Part shown: piece after piece, positions 34,952 to 49,076 of the stretch
How the letters are laid out: every line of letters begins with the position of its first letter
How positions within the stretch are numbered: the stretch's first letter is position 1
Source: Lobulomyces angularis
Taxonomy: Eukaryota > Chytridiomycota > Chytridiomycetes > Lobulomycetales > Lobulomycetaceae
Length of the DNA stretch: 64,000 nucleotides
Direction of reading: 5' to 3'
Assembly: GCA_027604685.1 (NCBI GenBank)
Contig: JADHYX010000057.1
Span: forward strand, 11,269 to 75,268
Position numbers and translations under genes: made by a program
Notes under the pieces: generated by a model
Seen by the model: only the letters and a program-made list of their open reading frames with translations
What the model was told of the DNA's origin: nothing
Database searches by the model: none

Positions 34952-36501
34952 ATGCTCTCTTCACTTCGATCTAACTTCACAAAATATCACTCTTTAAAGC
35001 AACTTAGATTATATTCCTCTTCTAATATTACAAGTGAACATGGTACGAAAACTCCTGATGGTAAACACGTTGTTACTCTAATTCCTGGTGATGGTAAGAA
35101 ATATTTATAACTATTTTATGTAACCTTTTCAGGAATTGGTCCTGAAATTTCAAGAAGTGTTGTAAGAATTTTTAAAGAAGCTGATGTAAGTTAATTCTCA
35201 CTTAGGGTATTTTATAACTTAAATAATAGGTTCCGATTGTCTGGGAAGAAGTTGATGTTACCCCATTTCTTCGTAATGGAAGAACTACCATTCCGGATGA
35301 AGCTAGACATTCAGTCAATAGAAATAAAGTCGCATTAAAAGGTAAAGTTTTTTTTATTTGATTAACGACTAAAATGTTCATATTTTAAAAGGTCCACTTG
35401 CTACCCCAATTGGTAAAGGCCACGTTTCAATGAATTTAACTTTAAGACGAACTTTTGACCTTTACGCAAATGTTAGACCATGTAAAAGTATCGTTGGATA
35501 TAAAACCCCTTTTGATGGTGTCAATACAGTTTTAATCAGAGAAAATACTGAAGTAAAATAGAAAACGTTGGTGATAGTACTAATTTTTTTTTTAAGGGGG
35601 AATACTCAGGAATTGAACATGAAGTCGTTCCTGGAGTTGTTCAAAGTATTAAATTAATCACTGAAGAAGCAAGTAAACGATGTGTCAAGTATGCTTTCGA
35701 CTATGCAAGAACCGTTGGAAGAAGTAAAGTAGTTGTTGTGCATAAGGCAACAGTAATGTAATAGTTAAGATTATTTCATATATTCAAGTGAACTATTATT
35801 TAAGGAAACAAGCTGATGGTTTATTCTTGCAAGTTGCACAAGACCTAAGTAAGGAGTATCCTGATATTGAATTTGGTGAAATGCTACTTGATCGAGGTAG
35901 AATTGAATATTTCATAATCAACTTTTTAAAAATTTGAAATATAATTTTCTTTAGCTTGTTTGCACATGGTTCAGCGCCATGAAGCATATGCTGATACAGT
36001 TTTAGTAATGCCTAATTTATATGGAGATATTGTATGACATCCCTTTTATATCAATTTTTAACTGATTTTTTTCAGTTGTCGGATCTTTGTGCTGGCTTGA
36101 TTGGTGGGTTGGGCTTAACTCCCTCAGGAAATATTGGTTTAAAAGCCAGTATCTTTGAATCTGTTCACGGAACTGGTATGAATTATGAAATTTTAACAAA
36201 GTAGTTTAGAAACTTACTTAAATTATTAGCACCTGATATTGCGGGTAAGGATCTTGCCAATCCAACTGCTTTGTTATTATCTGCTGTAATGATGTTGAGA
36301 CATATGAATTTAGAAGAAAAAGCAGGTAATCTAATGATGTTACAAAATTTCAATTGTAACAAAATTTTTTTTATAAAAGTTTTAATTGAAAATGCTGTGT
36401 TGAAAACTATTGCAGAAGGCAAAGTTTTAACTGGCGATTTATTTGGTAAAGCTACCAATACTATGTTTACCGATGAAGTCATTAAAAATTTAAAAGTTTA
36501 A
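34952..36501 (+). CDS. NAD-dependent isocitrate dehydrogenase subunit, mitochondrial
   Basis: Ten exons: 34952-35093, 35133-35185, 35230-35341, 35392-35552, 35597-35757, 35805-35896, 35955-36031, 36076-36175, 36230-36325, 36380-36501. About 370 residues. The N-terminus ([20 protein letters not shown]) is a basic mitochondrial presequence. Family motifs are in order: [28 protein letters not shown] (substrate arginines), [56 protein letters not shown] (metal aspartates) and [20 protein letters not shown] (nucleotide loop). It is closest to the catalytic IDH2/alpha-type subunit because the isocitrate- and metal-binding residues are present. The enzyme oxidises isocitrate to 2-oxoglutarate in the TCA cycle, normally with a paralogous regulatory subunit, which is not in this window. 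Confidence 0.95.
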
Positions 36502-36914
36502 TTAAGAATATATTATCTAGCAGTTTTATTTTTTACTTAATTACTTAATGGATAGATATTTACTTTACTTTTTATTCAATCTTTAAGATGTTTCTTTGAA
36601 ATTACCAAAAAAAAAAATAAGTATTCAAAATCAAGTAAAATTGACTTCTTGTTCCTTTAACAATTTCAAATTAAAAAAGACTCCAAGACCTTTTGTCGCT
36701 CTAAGTATTTTTAATTAAAATAGCAAACCTCTTAACTTTTATGTTATTCATTTACAACTAAAATTTTTAGAAATCCTTAGAAATTTTTCTATTAAAAAAA
36801 AAGGCATCAAGCATCAATTTTTCCCCCTTTTTTTTCTTAAAAAAAAATTTTCACCATATTAAGAAAAACAAAAAAAAAAAAAAAAAAATATATAAAATTA
36901 AAATTAGAATTTAT
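36502..36914. other. Tandem intergenic region
   Basis: About 410 bases between two plus-strand genes, containing the 3' end of the dehydrogenase gene and the promoter of the LRR gene. It includes A runs and CCCCC near 36825 just before the LRR gene. No gene is seen. Confidence 0.5.
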
Positions 36915-38139
36915 ATGATGAAAGTGTTAGGTTCAAATCTATCAACTTTTTTATTAGTTTTACATGTTTTTGCCGCAGTCAACATCACCGAAATTAATCA
37001 GCAAAGTCATGATTGCATGGTAATCTACAAATGGATTCCTCAAATATATCCAAACAACGTAGCTGATTGCTGTGCAATCACTGCTGATAGTAAAGATTCA
37101 ACTTTGGTTCATATAACTTGCGATGCTAACAAACGAGTTACGAAAATGTAACTATTCTGTAATTATTTAACAGAATTTTTTTTTTCATTCTTTTACTATT
37201 TACTAACTAGTTTATTTTCTGAATAAAAGAAACATTGGAAAGAAATATAACCCAGCTTTGACACAAATTAGAGGAAACTGGAAATCCGAAGCTTCTGGTA
37301 TATTGAATGCTGTACTTCCTCCGTTTTTAGGACTTTTAACCGAGCTAACAACTTTTTATGTAACGGATGCTTTTCTCTACGGTCAAATTCCAATGGAAAT
37401 TGGAAATTTAACGAAGCTTCAATACTTTTCAGTTGGATACAATTCTCTTACTGGTGAAGTACCTAAAAATCTATTCTCTAATATGAAAAGCTTAATTGCT
37501 TTGGATATAAGCCATAATAAATTATCTGGTAACATCCCCGATTCCTTTGTTGGTTTACCATCCTTAGTTTCAGTGTAAGTTAGCTTCATTCTTGTATTTT
37601 AATATTTTCACATTTTAGCCAAATTGGCTCAAATCAATTTTCTGGACCACTACCTGATTATTCTAAATTAGCTAATGTTGGATTAGGTCCTAAATATGAC
37701 ATTGAAAATGGAGGCGGTTTCCTACCTATATGCGACTTTCGAAATTTGGGACCAACTGCATGTGTTGAATTTGCATCTGATTTGACTAATAAATTACCAT
37801 CTTCCTGCATATTATCTACTCCTCCACCAAAAGGTAAAATTAAATACTTAAAAATTTAATCTGATTTAAAATTTTATTTTAAATTTTTACCTAGTGTGTA
37901 CTCCAGAACAAATTAGTCCAGTTGAGACCACGAAATCAATTGAAACTCCAATTTTTGCAACTACAAATCCCACTCCATCTCCTCAGGGTATCTCTGATTC
38001 TTTAAAAATTGCCATTGTCGCAATCTCCATCATTCTATTTTTTACTTTAGCTTATTTCGTCTCATTTAGGATCATAAAAAGAAAAAATAAAGTGGAAAAT
38101 GAAAGATTTCAAAGAGAAAGACAAATTGTTGTTAAGTAA
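36915..38139 (+). CDS. LRR single-pass cell-surface protein
   Basis: Four exons: 36915-37147, 37230-37574, 37619-37833, 37895-38139, about 345 residues. The start MMKVLGSNLSTFLLVLHVFA is a signal peptide. Next is a Cys-containing cap (CMVIYKW, DCCAITAD, HITCDAN) like the N-terminal cap of plant-type LRR proteins. Then come leucine-rich repeats of the plant-specific-like type (LYGQIPMEIGNLTKL, LTGEVPKNLFSNMKSL, LSGNIPDSFVGLPSL, FSGPLPDYSKL). A Cys-containing C-cap and a Thr/Pro/Ser-rich stalk follow. One membrane helix (IAIVAISIILFFTLAYFV) and a short basic Lys/Arg-rich tail without kinase or other domain complete the protein. Such proteins are common in early-diverging fungi and oomycetes. 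It probably acts as an adhesion or recognition protein; the ligand is unknown. Confidence 0.88.
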
Positions 38140-38370
38140 ATTCAGAAAAAAATTTAAAAATACTATAAATTTACAATTTAAATTGAAAAATTAATGATAT
38201 ATCTAGATATTAATAATTATTTTTTATTTATTTTTATTTTTTCACTTTCAATATAAACTCTAAATAAAATTACTTAATAAAAAAAAATGTAATTGAAAGA
38301 GTTAAACTACTAGAATTATAAAAAAAAAATGCCTAAAAAAAGAAAATCAAAATGTGGAAATATAAAGGTA

Positions 38371-42210
<3,840 letters not shown>

Positions 42211-42776
42211 AAATAGAGAGAGTCAAAGAATTGTAGAAATGAGGGTAAAAAAAATTTACTAAATTTTTTGCGTTGAAAATAAGGAATTAAATAAACTGTG
42301 TGGTGATGAAAACTCATTTATTTGACTAGTGTCCCAGCCCATGAAAGTGTTTATGGGCAGTTTTAAGAAAGACCATCTTATATACTTTGACCAGAAATGT
42401 AAAACCATTTTTCAAGCTTCTTGTTAAAAGTGAAAAGAAATCAACCTTACACAAGATGATGGTGCTAAAAAATCTCCGTTTTTAATTAAAAAAATCTTTG
42501 GTAGTTTACTGCCATTAAATAGTTTCCAATACCGTAATAATAATAGGGATACCCCATTTCTTAATGTGAAGAAAAAGCACCAAAAAAAGCCCCCTAAAAA
42601 TTAACATTTTGAATTTTTAGAAATTTATCTATATTTCCAATTAAACACTAGATTATAGAGGGTTAAACTCAACATTTGCAGTATTCAGGCAGTTTTCTTA
42701 ATTTTTAACTTCACCTAGCTTTTATTTCCGTATCTTCGTATTGTTCAGCTTTTCAGTAAATCCTTCACCAGTTTCA
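42211..42776. other. Divergent promoter region
   Basis: About 560 bases between the starts of the kinase (minus) and the orphan gene (plus). It is moderately AT-rich without a clear open frame. I see no recognisable regulatory site. Confidence 0.5.
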
Positions 42777-43796
42777 ATGTTTTTGGTTTCATCTACTATA
42801 AAAAAAAGGAAACCTTCTTTTTGTGAATTAGAATTAGTAGAAATTTTTGAGAAAGGTACAACAACATCACAAGAAGATATGTATTCTTCCGAGTTTGGTG
42901 CTGGAAATCCCACAACACTCAATGTGAACAGAGCGCATTCTGAAAACTTCTTACAATCCAATGTTATTAACAACCACACAAAAAAAAATTCTAGTAGATT
43001 TTCTTTATTGGATCCATTTAAACAAGTAGATTTTAATTCAACGTCCCTATTCGATACCATAACAGACAATAGTCCGAAGACAATGACATTACCACTATCA
43101 AAAATAAATAAAAATGCTGATATTAATAGTATATTAGAGGATAAACCTCCAAAACTGATTTCAATTTCAACGTTGGATTATTCCACCAGCATCAATAATA
43201 TACCCATTCCAGTAAATTTAATCTCACAAATAGAAACAGAACTATTTAATGAAGAGTTTCAGTTTAAAAGAGGTCATAATTACTTTTATGAATCTGATAC
43301 AGGATTTGTTGGTATTGAAGGTAAGGTTTGGCTTGGGACTTGCTGGCCAGAAAATTTAGAAATATTAGAAATATTTAAGAATGTTTCTATTCTTCATCGC
43401 CCCTTTGAAATTTCAGAAGAGATTAAAAGTTTTACCACTTTTTCATCAACCTCACCATCTTCAGGATCATTAAAGTTCAAAAGTCAACTCAGCAAACAGA
43501 ATAAAAGTCAACCGGTGAACAGAAATACCAACAAATATAATTCAAATTTTAATTTCAAATTTTTAATTAACGAAAAACCAATAAGGATTGAAGTTTTAAC
43601 ATATTTTCAAAAAAATCTAAATTTGTTAAACAGTGTAAAATCAAAAACTTATGGAGGTAAGTTTTTAATTGATGTTGGTGGAAACATGTACAAAATTGTT
43701 AAAGAAAATAAAAATGAAGCTGAAGATAAATTGATATATTTTTGCAATTGGAAAGATAGACGCGACAATCTGAAATGCCTTGGATTATGTTGGTAA
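42777..43796 (+). CDS. Orphan intronless protein, 339 residues
   Basis: One uninterrupted frame. The first ATG is at 42777 (MFLVSSTIKKRKPSF); the frame is open 36 bases further upstream but without an ATG. The protein is polar and Ser/Asn/Thr-rich in its middle, with an apparently folded region around NEEFQFKRGHNYFYESDTGF, VWLGTCWPENLEILEIF and a C-terminal block (LINEKPIRIEVLTYFQKN, GGKFLIDVGGNMYKIVKEN, LIYFCNWKDRRDNL). No signal peptide, membrane segment or known domain is recognised. Lack of introns is unusual here and it could be lineage-specific. The frame is long for this AT-rich DNA, which argues it is real. Confidence 0.65.
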   Translation: MFLVSSTIKKRKPSFCELELVEIFEKGTTTSQEDMYSSEFGAGNPTTLNVNRAHSENFLQSNVINNHTKKNSSRFSLLDPFKQVDFNSTSLFDTITDNSPKTMTLPLSKINKNADINSILEDKPPKLISISTLDYSTSINNIPIPVNLISQIETELFNEEFQFKRGHNYFYESDTGFVGIEGKVWLGTCWPENLEILEIFKNVSILHRPFEISEEIKSFTTFSSTSPSSGSLKFKSQLSKQNKSQPVNRNTNKYNSNFNFKFLINEKPIRIEVLTYFQKNLNLLNSVKSKTYGGKFLIDVGGNMYKIVKENKNEAEDKLIYFCNWKDRRDNLKCLGLCW

Positions 43797-44094
43797 ATTT
43801 GTTTCAAATTTCAAAGAAAGTTTGATTCTATTTTAGAATAGATGTAATACTTTTTTTAACATCAACTCAACTGTTACAATATGTAATTTTGATTAGTTTT
43901 AACGTACCTTATTATAAATAATATAAAAAGAATGAAATTGGTAACATCTAATTTAGTTACATTACAAATCATGATTCATTTACAATTACGCTAAAGTATA
44001 AGCAAAAAAAAAAAGTTACAGCACAAATAATAAACTTAAAATTTCTATCTTAGAAATGGCAAATTCTAATCTTTTCGTTATAGAGAGCTTTTAT

Positions 44095-44916
44095 TTAATG
44101 CCAATATACAGAATCAGAATAAAATTTCGAAAAAGCAAAAATTATTCCAGTTTCATAAGCTTTATCTAAATGTTGAATAATTAGTATTAATATTTCCTCC
44201 GTTTCAATTTAATTATACCTCTGGTGATTAGATTTTTTGTTAATAAGCCCATTGCACCTTGTTTTGTTCTACATTTATTACATTAATCAAAAATTTTTAA
44301 ATTTGTCAAATTACTTGACACTTTCTTCTCCAGAGAGTTCATCAACAATATCGCCTAATTCAGTGCCTTCATTAATTTTATTTAATATTTTACTTGAAAG
44401 TTGATAACTTCCACTGGTACCGATTCCTTATTTATAATCAAAAACTTAAATCAACTTAAAAATAGAAACCTTTTTCTCCATTTTTACTTAAAACAACTAC
44501 AAAACCGTTTTCTAAAAAAACATCACCAATTTTGCTAATTCCTCCTTCAATTCTATTTACACAGTAAAAAAAAAAATTAACAGTTTTAATCGATATGCTA
44601 TACCCCATTGCAAAATCTGCATGTGGATATTGAGCTAAAACACTTTTGGCTCTATTTTCAGCACCTTTTAATGTTTCTTCATCAGACATGGGTTGGTCGC
44701 GTACTCCGGAAGGGGCTTTAACACCTATTACTTCAAGAGAATAGTTCTGATTTTGCGATTTAAAGGGATATCTAAAAATAAAAGTAAATTTTCCAATATG
44801 TAAACACGTCTTTACCCAGATACCTTCATAATTTTTTCTAAAGAGTTTTTTACAGATAAGATTTTAGAGGGATTAGTGGAGCCTAAGACTACTAGCAAAT
44901 GCTTTTTTTCGGTCAT
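44095..44916 (-). CDS. DUF84/YjjX-type non-canonical NTP phosphatase
   Basis: Five or six exons starting at ATG 44916 (MTEKKHLLVVLGSTNPSKIL). About 195 residues. Motifs in order: LGSTNPSKILSVKNSLEKI (nucleotide-binding start), SGVRDQPMSDEETLKGAENR, DFAMGIEGGISKIGD after splicing across 44531-44581, IGTSGSYQLS, GEESVKTKQGAMGLLTKNLI and the C-terminal YETGIIFAFSKF. This is the conserved series of the YjjX/DUF84 family, which hydrolyses inosine and xanthosine triphosphates and so cleans the nucleotide pool. The family is common in archaea and bacteria and patchy in eukaryotes. An in-frame extension exists upstream of 44916 but is hydrophobic noise, so the internal ATG is preferred. Divergent from the peroxidase gene. 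Confidence 0.88.
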
Positions 44917-45240
44917 GGTGTATTTAATGCTGTATAGGTTTAAAACCAAAGTTTTAAAACTTTTTATTTTGATTTGTAATAAAAATATAAAAATGCTTAC
45001 AAAATAAAAGATGGTCAGATTTTTAAAGGAGAAGCGGCTAATGAAGTAGGAGAAGTGAATTTTGCACTGCAACAGCAACAGCAGCAACAGTTTAGAACCA
45101 CCAGTTGAATTATTATCACCATTAAATCAAAAGCTCACTCCCCCAAAGCCTCCCAAAGTTTTAATTTCTCCACCACTGCAAATAAACTATAAAAAGGAAT
45201 AAATTTTTTTTTTAATTAACAACAATCAATTTACTCAAAA
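44917..45240. promoter_or_regulatory. Divergent promoter between NTPase and glutathione peroxidase genes
   Basis: About 325 bases separate the two start codons. The middle is GC-richer (CAACAGCAACAGCAGCAACAG, a short CAR-type simple repeat, and CTCCCCCAAAGCCTCCC), followed by TATAAAAAGG at 45189, a good TATA-like element about 50 bases before the peroxidase ATG. Assignment to that gene is inference. Confidence 0.45.
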
Positions 45241-46037
45241 ATGACAGCTCAAAACTTATATTCGCTCACCGCTAATAACATCAAGGGCCAAAAATTTAAT
45301 TTTGATGAATTAAAAGGTTACTTAACATTTCCCTTTTTTGCTTACAGTTATTAACTTAACAATTCAATACAGGTAAAACTGTTCTAATTGTAAATGTAGC
45401 TTCTAAATGCGGCTACACAAACCAATATGGTGGTTTACAAAAACTTTATGAAAAGTACCATTCAAGAGTAAAAATAACAAAAAGTAAATTGCTAATTTCA
45501 AATTTTGCGTAGGGTTTAGAAATTCTCGGATTTCCATGCAATCAATTCTTATGGCAAGAACCTGGAAATGGAGGTGAAATTTCTAATATTTTTTCATCTT
45601 AATTTATGTTTTTGTTCTTTTTAGATGAAATTCAATCCTTTTGCACTTTGAATTATGGAGTAAATTTTCCAATCATGGAAAAAATCGAAGTTAATGGATC
45701 AGGTATAGATTGCACTATAATTGAATATAAATTCATTTTTTGTTAAAGGCGCCTCTCCTGTGTATGATTATTTGAAGTCCCAAAAGGATCAACCAGGTAA
45801 TAATGATCATTATTTTAAATTCAAAGCCCTTTCTTTTACAAGGTAAGCTTTTTGGTAGAACGCGAGATGTTAAATGGAACTTTGAAAAATTTTTAAGTAA
45901 TAATTCACACCTTCTTAAACTTTAAACTAAAGATAAATTTTTTTTATGAAGTCGATAAAAACGGAAATGTGGTCAATAGATTCGGTAGCAGTTTTACTCC
46001 ACAACAATTAGAGGCAGAAATTGAGAAAATCCTTTAG
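45241..46037 (+). CDS. Glutathione peroxidase, Cys-type
   Basis: Short peroxidase of about 165 residues in seven or eight exons from ATG 45241. Motifs: [20 protein letters not shown] with the peroxidatic cysteine (not selenocysteine; the codon is TGC), [17 protein letters not shown] with the catalytic glutamine, [16 protein letters not shown] with the likely resolving cysteine, and VKWNFEKFL with the active-site Trp and Asn. The Cys-Cys arrangement is that of thioredoxin-dependent peroxidases of fungi and plants, which reduce H2O2 and lipid hydroperoxides. The usual FGGQEP/FGKQEP sequence is replaced by FLWQEP, a bulky substitution next to the catalytic Gln. No targeting signal is seen, so it is probably cytosolic. 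Confidence 0.93.
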
Positions 46038-46277
46038 AGCAAGTTTTTTTTATTTTAAGTTATTTTATTGTTTATGTAATATGGTACTTAAAATTTGAAT
46101 ATAATTTGTAAAAGACTTTTCATCTTCTCATCTGGGTATAATTGCATCACAAATCTTAAAAGGTTTACGCTTAAAACTCATTTTCTTGCTTAAAATTTTT
46201 CAAAACCCAAAAATTATAAAAAATTAAAAATTACATTAGTTTTTCAGTTTATTAGATCAGTATCATCAAAACAGAAA

Positions 46278-47483
46278 ATGAATCAAATTTCATTGAGGAA
46301 CTTTTCAGATTTTAATTTAATAGACTCAAGTTATATTTTTGAGTTTGAGAATTTTATTAAGAATGATTTAAAAATTAAAATTGAAAAGCAACAAATTCAG
46401 CCTGTCTGTCAAGCTTATTTGCGAGGAAATTGTTTAAAAGGAAATAACTGGTAATTTTTTTTAATATCTAAATTATTTCATTTACTCATTACAAAACTAA
46501 TAAATTAAGTTAAAAAAATAATCGATCAACTAATTTTGATTTTAAATATGCCCTTTTTTTTTTCCATAAATTGAACAAAAAAATTGCAATTAAATTATAT
46601 TTGATTCATCACTTTCGTTGCAAACATTAAATTTTTACTTTTTAAAATCTTCACAGATAATTTTTTATTTATTTAGTCCAAATAAGCACACCTTTGAAAA
46701 GTCTGTTGTTTGCAAACATTATTTAAGAGGTTTATGCAAAAAAGGTGAACAGTGTGAGTTTCTGCATGAATACAATATGAAAAAAATGCCAGAGTGTTGG
46801 TTTTTTACAAAGTAAAGTAGAATTTTGTATAAGAATTAATTAAGTATTACAAATTAACTATTCCTTTATTTTTTAACATAGATATGGTGAATGCTCAAAT
46901 CCAGAATGCATGTTAGTATAACAGCTTTAATACAAACTGTATCTAATTGTTTGATTTTTCTTTTTTATTTTATTTTTTTTACTTAATTTTTCAGGTATCT
47001 TCACATTGATCCTAATTTAAAAATAAAGGATTGTCCATGGTACGCGAGGGGATTCTGTAAACATGGTGCGTTAATAATTTAATATTTAAGAAATTTTGAC
47101 ATTTATTGCACTCCTTAGGTGGTCATTGTAAAAATAAACATGTTAGAATGGCGGTTTGTCAACTATACCTTACAGGATTTTGCCCAAAAGGATTGGACTG
47201 TGAAAAAGGACATCCTAAATACGAATTACCACCATCTGAAGAAGAAAATCACAGCAACAGCCATTTTCAACAAGGTGCTGCCACGAGTGGCACTTCTGGT
47301 GGTAATAATTTTGGAAAGTTTCAACAATTCAATGGTGAATTTGTAAAGAAGGATCTGAAGGATGTTGTTTGTTTCAAAGTGAGTTGTTCTTTTTAACTCT
47401 TAGATAAAATTAATTAATTTTTTTTTTAGTGTGGAGAAAAAGGACATTTTGCAACTGTTTGTCCAAAGAGGAGGCAAGGGTAA
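46278..47483 (+). CDS. CPSF30/Yth1-like mRNA cleavage and polyadenylation factor
   Basis: Zinc-finger subunit of the pre-mRNA 3'-end processing complex that recognises the polyadenylation signal. Six exons: 46278-46450, 46677-46811, 46882-46911, 46995-47065, 47119-47378, 47430-47483. Five CCCH fingers are seen: [76 protein letters not shown] and [20 protein letters not shown] Ser/Gly-rich linker follows, then one CCHC knuckle ([14 protein letters not shown]) near the end. The knuckle is present in animal CPSF4 and absent from yeast Yth1, so the architecture is the ancestral one. Introns interrupt fingers 1, 3, 4 and the knuckle. About 240 residues. Confidence 0.95.
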
Positions 47484-47607
47484 ACTTACTATCGAAGATT
47501 ATTGTAAAAAGTTGATCAGATACATTCAATGAAATTTTTTTTTTTATTTGGAAATTAATTGTACATTAGGAAGACTTAAAAAAGTTAACTAGGAAAATAG
47601 TATAGTG

Positions 47608-48061
47608 TTAGTCTTCACTGGATTCTAATAGATCCGAAACTAGTTCATGGCAATCGTTTAACAAATCGCTCCTACAATTTATGTCTTAATTTAAAATTTT
47701 AAATCAAGTTTTCTTACAAAACAGCTTGTCCTTCTTCAATTTCATTTTTGTCACTATGAATAGCACCATCTTTCCACTAAAAATAATCTGTTAGAATTAT
47801 TGAGTGTGACTTTAAAACACCTTTTCATCAATCTTATGGATTCTTTTTTGAATCTTCGACACTTTAAAGAAAAATTGAACATAAATAATCTCCTGTGTAA
47901 TTAAGTTTTATCACCTTCTTCAGTTTTAACAGTTTTTTTTGATTTTAATACATTTAACTCTTTCAAAATGTCCTCAAGTTCCTTTTGATAAACCTAAAAA
48001 TTTTTTAATTAAATACAAAAATGAAAATGTTATTTTTTTGTAGGTACATTACTTTGATCAT
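47608..48061 (-). CDS. Small coiled protein in five short exons
   Basis: Exons 48053-48061, 47915-47993, 47821-47861, 47718-47776, 47608-47671 join into about 84 codons. Each exon has proper GT-AG borders and the frame stays open across all of them. The protein reads KELEDILKELNVLKSKKTVK, then KIQKRIHKIDEKWKDGAIHS, EIEEGQAVLSDLLNDCHE and LVSDLLESSED: mostly helical and acidic at the end, with no membrane segment. I do not recognise the family. The first exon, only three codons long, is the weakest part; an upstream start in another exon is possible. It fills the space between CPSF30 and a membrane protein gene that would otherwise look empty. Confidence 0.55.
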
Positions 48062-48185
48062 TGGAAAAAATTTTGATTTTATTAGAGTAAAGCCACCACT
48101 ACTTATAAAAATTTATTTCATATCATAAAGTCTTTCAAGAGTTTACAAATTAATTATTATAAACTTTACTATTTTATACTTAAAG

Positions 48186-48638
48186 ATGTTGATTTTTTCC
48201 TTAATACAGACGTTAAATTTTATTAACTTTACCTTTGGTGTTGTTGCTTTGATAACTGATTCGATATGCTTTCAAGATTTGTACTATTTTGTTTTTTTAA
48301 CTACAATAATCAACGGATTTGAATCAACTTTTACACTTTATCTCTTTTTCAATAAAAGTTTTAGTTTACTCTCGTTAAAACATTCAAAAACTTTAAACCT
48401 GTTTTATTTTTATTTTAATCTCACTTTTATTTTGATCAGTTACGGTTGCTTATTTCAAACCAATTGTAATTTAGAAGATAGTTTATATTTTGTTACTACT
48501 CTGGCAATTTTCATCATCAGCTCATTAAGAATTTTCAGTGTATTATTGAATTATTTAATTTCTTTGAGAGGTTGGAACCATGAAGAAGATGATGATTGCA
48601 GCTATCTTCAATTAAACATGGATTGTTATGATAACTAA
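48186..48638 (+). CDS. Small four-pass membrane protein, intronless
   Basis: A single frame of 150 residues. Four hydrophobic segments are evident: FINFTFGVVALITDSICF, YYFVFLTTIINGFESTFTLY, LFYFYFNLTFILISYGCLF and YFVTTLAIFIISSLRIFSVL. A short acidic tail (HEEDDDCSYLQ) follows. Its size and topology resemble MARVEL- or Tmem-like small membrane proteins, but I see no diagnostic motif. Start is the first ATG. The head-to-head spacing to the minus-strand neighbour is only about 125 bases. Confidence 0.6.
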   Translation: MLIFSLIQTLNFINFTFGVVALITDSICFQDLYYFVFLTTIINGFESTFTLYLFFNKSFSLLSLKHSKTLNLFYFYFNLTFILISYGCLFQTNCNLEDSLYFVTTLAIFIISSLRIFSVLLNYLISLRGWNHEEDDDCSYLQLNMDCYDN

Positions 48639-49076
48639 AAATGTTGTGAATTTAAAGAAAAAATGATAGAAGCTTTTAATAGCTGTATATATAGTCTACT
48701 GTATTAGGTTTCATTATAATGTAGAATTTACAAAATATAAAAAAAATGTCCAACTTGTATTTTTTTTTCTTTTAGCGATATTAGTTAATTTTTCAAAAAA
48801 GAAAACTGTTCTTGATTGGTTGTAATTTCAACAATTCAAAAAATTATTGAAAAACTTGGTAACCTCACCTTCATTAACCTTATAATTATTCATTAGTTAT
48901 TCAATTCACTTAAGAATTTAATTATCGAGTTGCATTCAATATAAAAAAAAAAATATTCTACAACTTCATAACTACAAAAACATTTTTACTTGAAAATTGA
49001 GATTACTTTTTAAAATTCAAAAATATTAATTAACTAGTGCTACTTTAAATTGACTAGTTTTATTAGTGAATCTTAT
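48639..49076. other. Tandem intergenic region
   Basis: About 440 AT-rich bases between the membrane protein and the Ras GEF gene, both on the plus strand. The in-frame sequence directly upstream of 49077 (from 49050) is open but lacks ATG. Nothing else is recognisable. Confidence 0.5.

Noticed and set aside
44917..45087. N-terminal extension of the NTPase
   Set aside because: Open frame, but hydrophobic and Phe/Ile-rich and outside the family's usual start; it also overlaps the divergent promoter.
49050..49076. Ras GEF start upstream of 49077
   Set aside because: The frame is open from 49050 but the triplet there is TTG; the first ATG is 49077.
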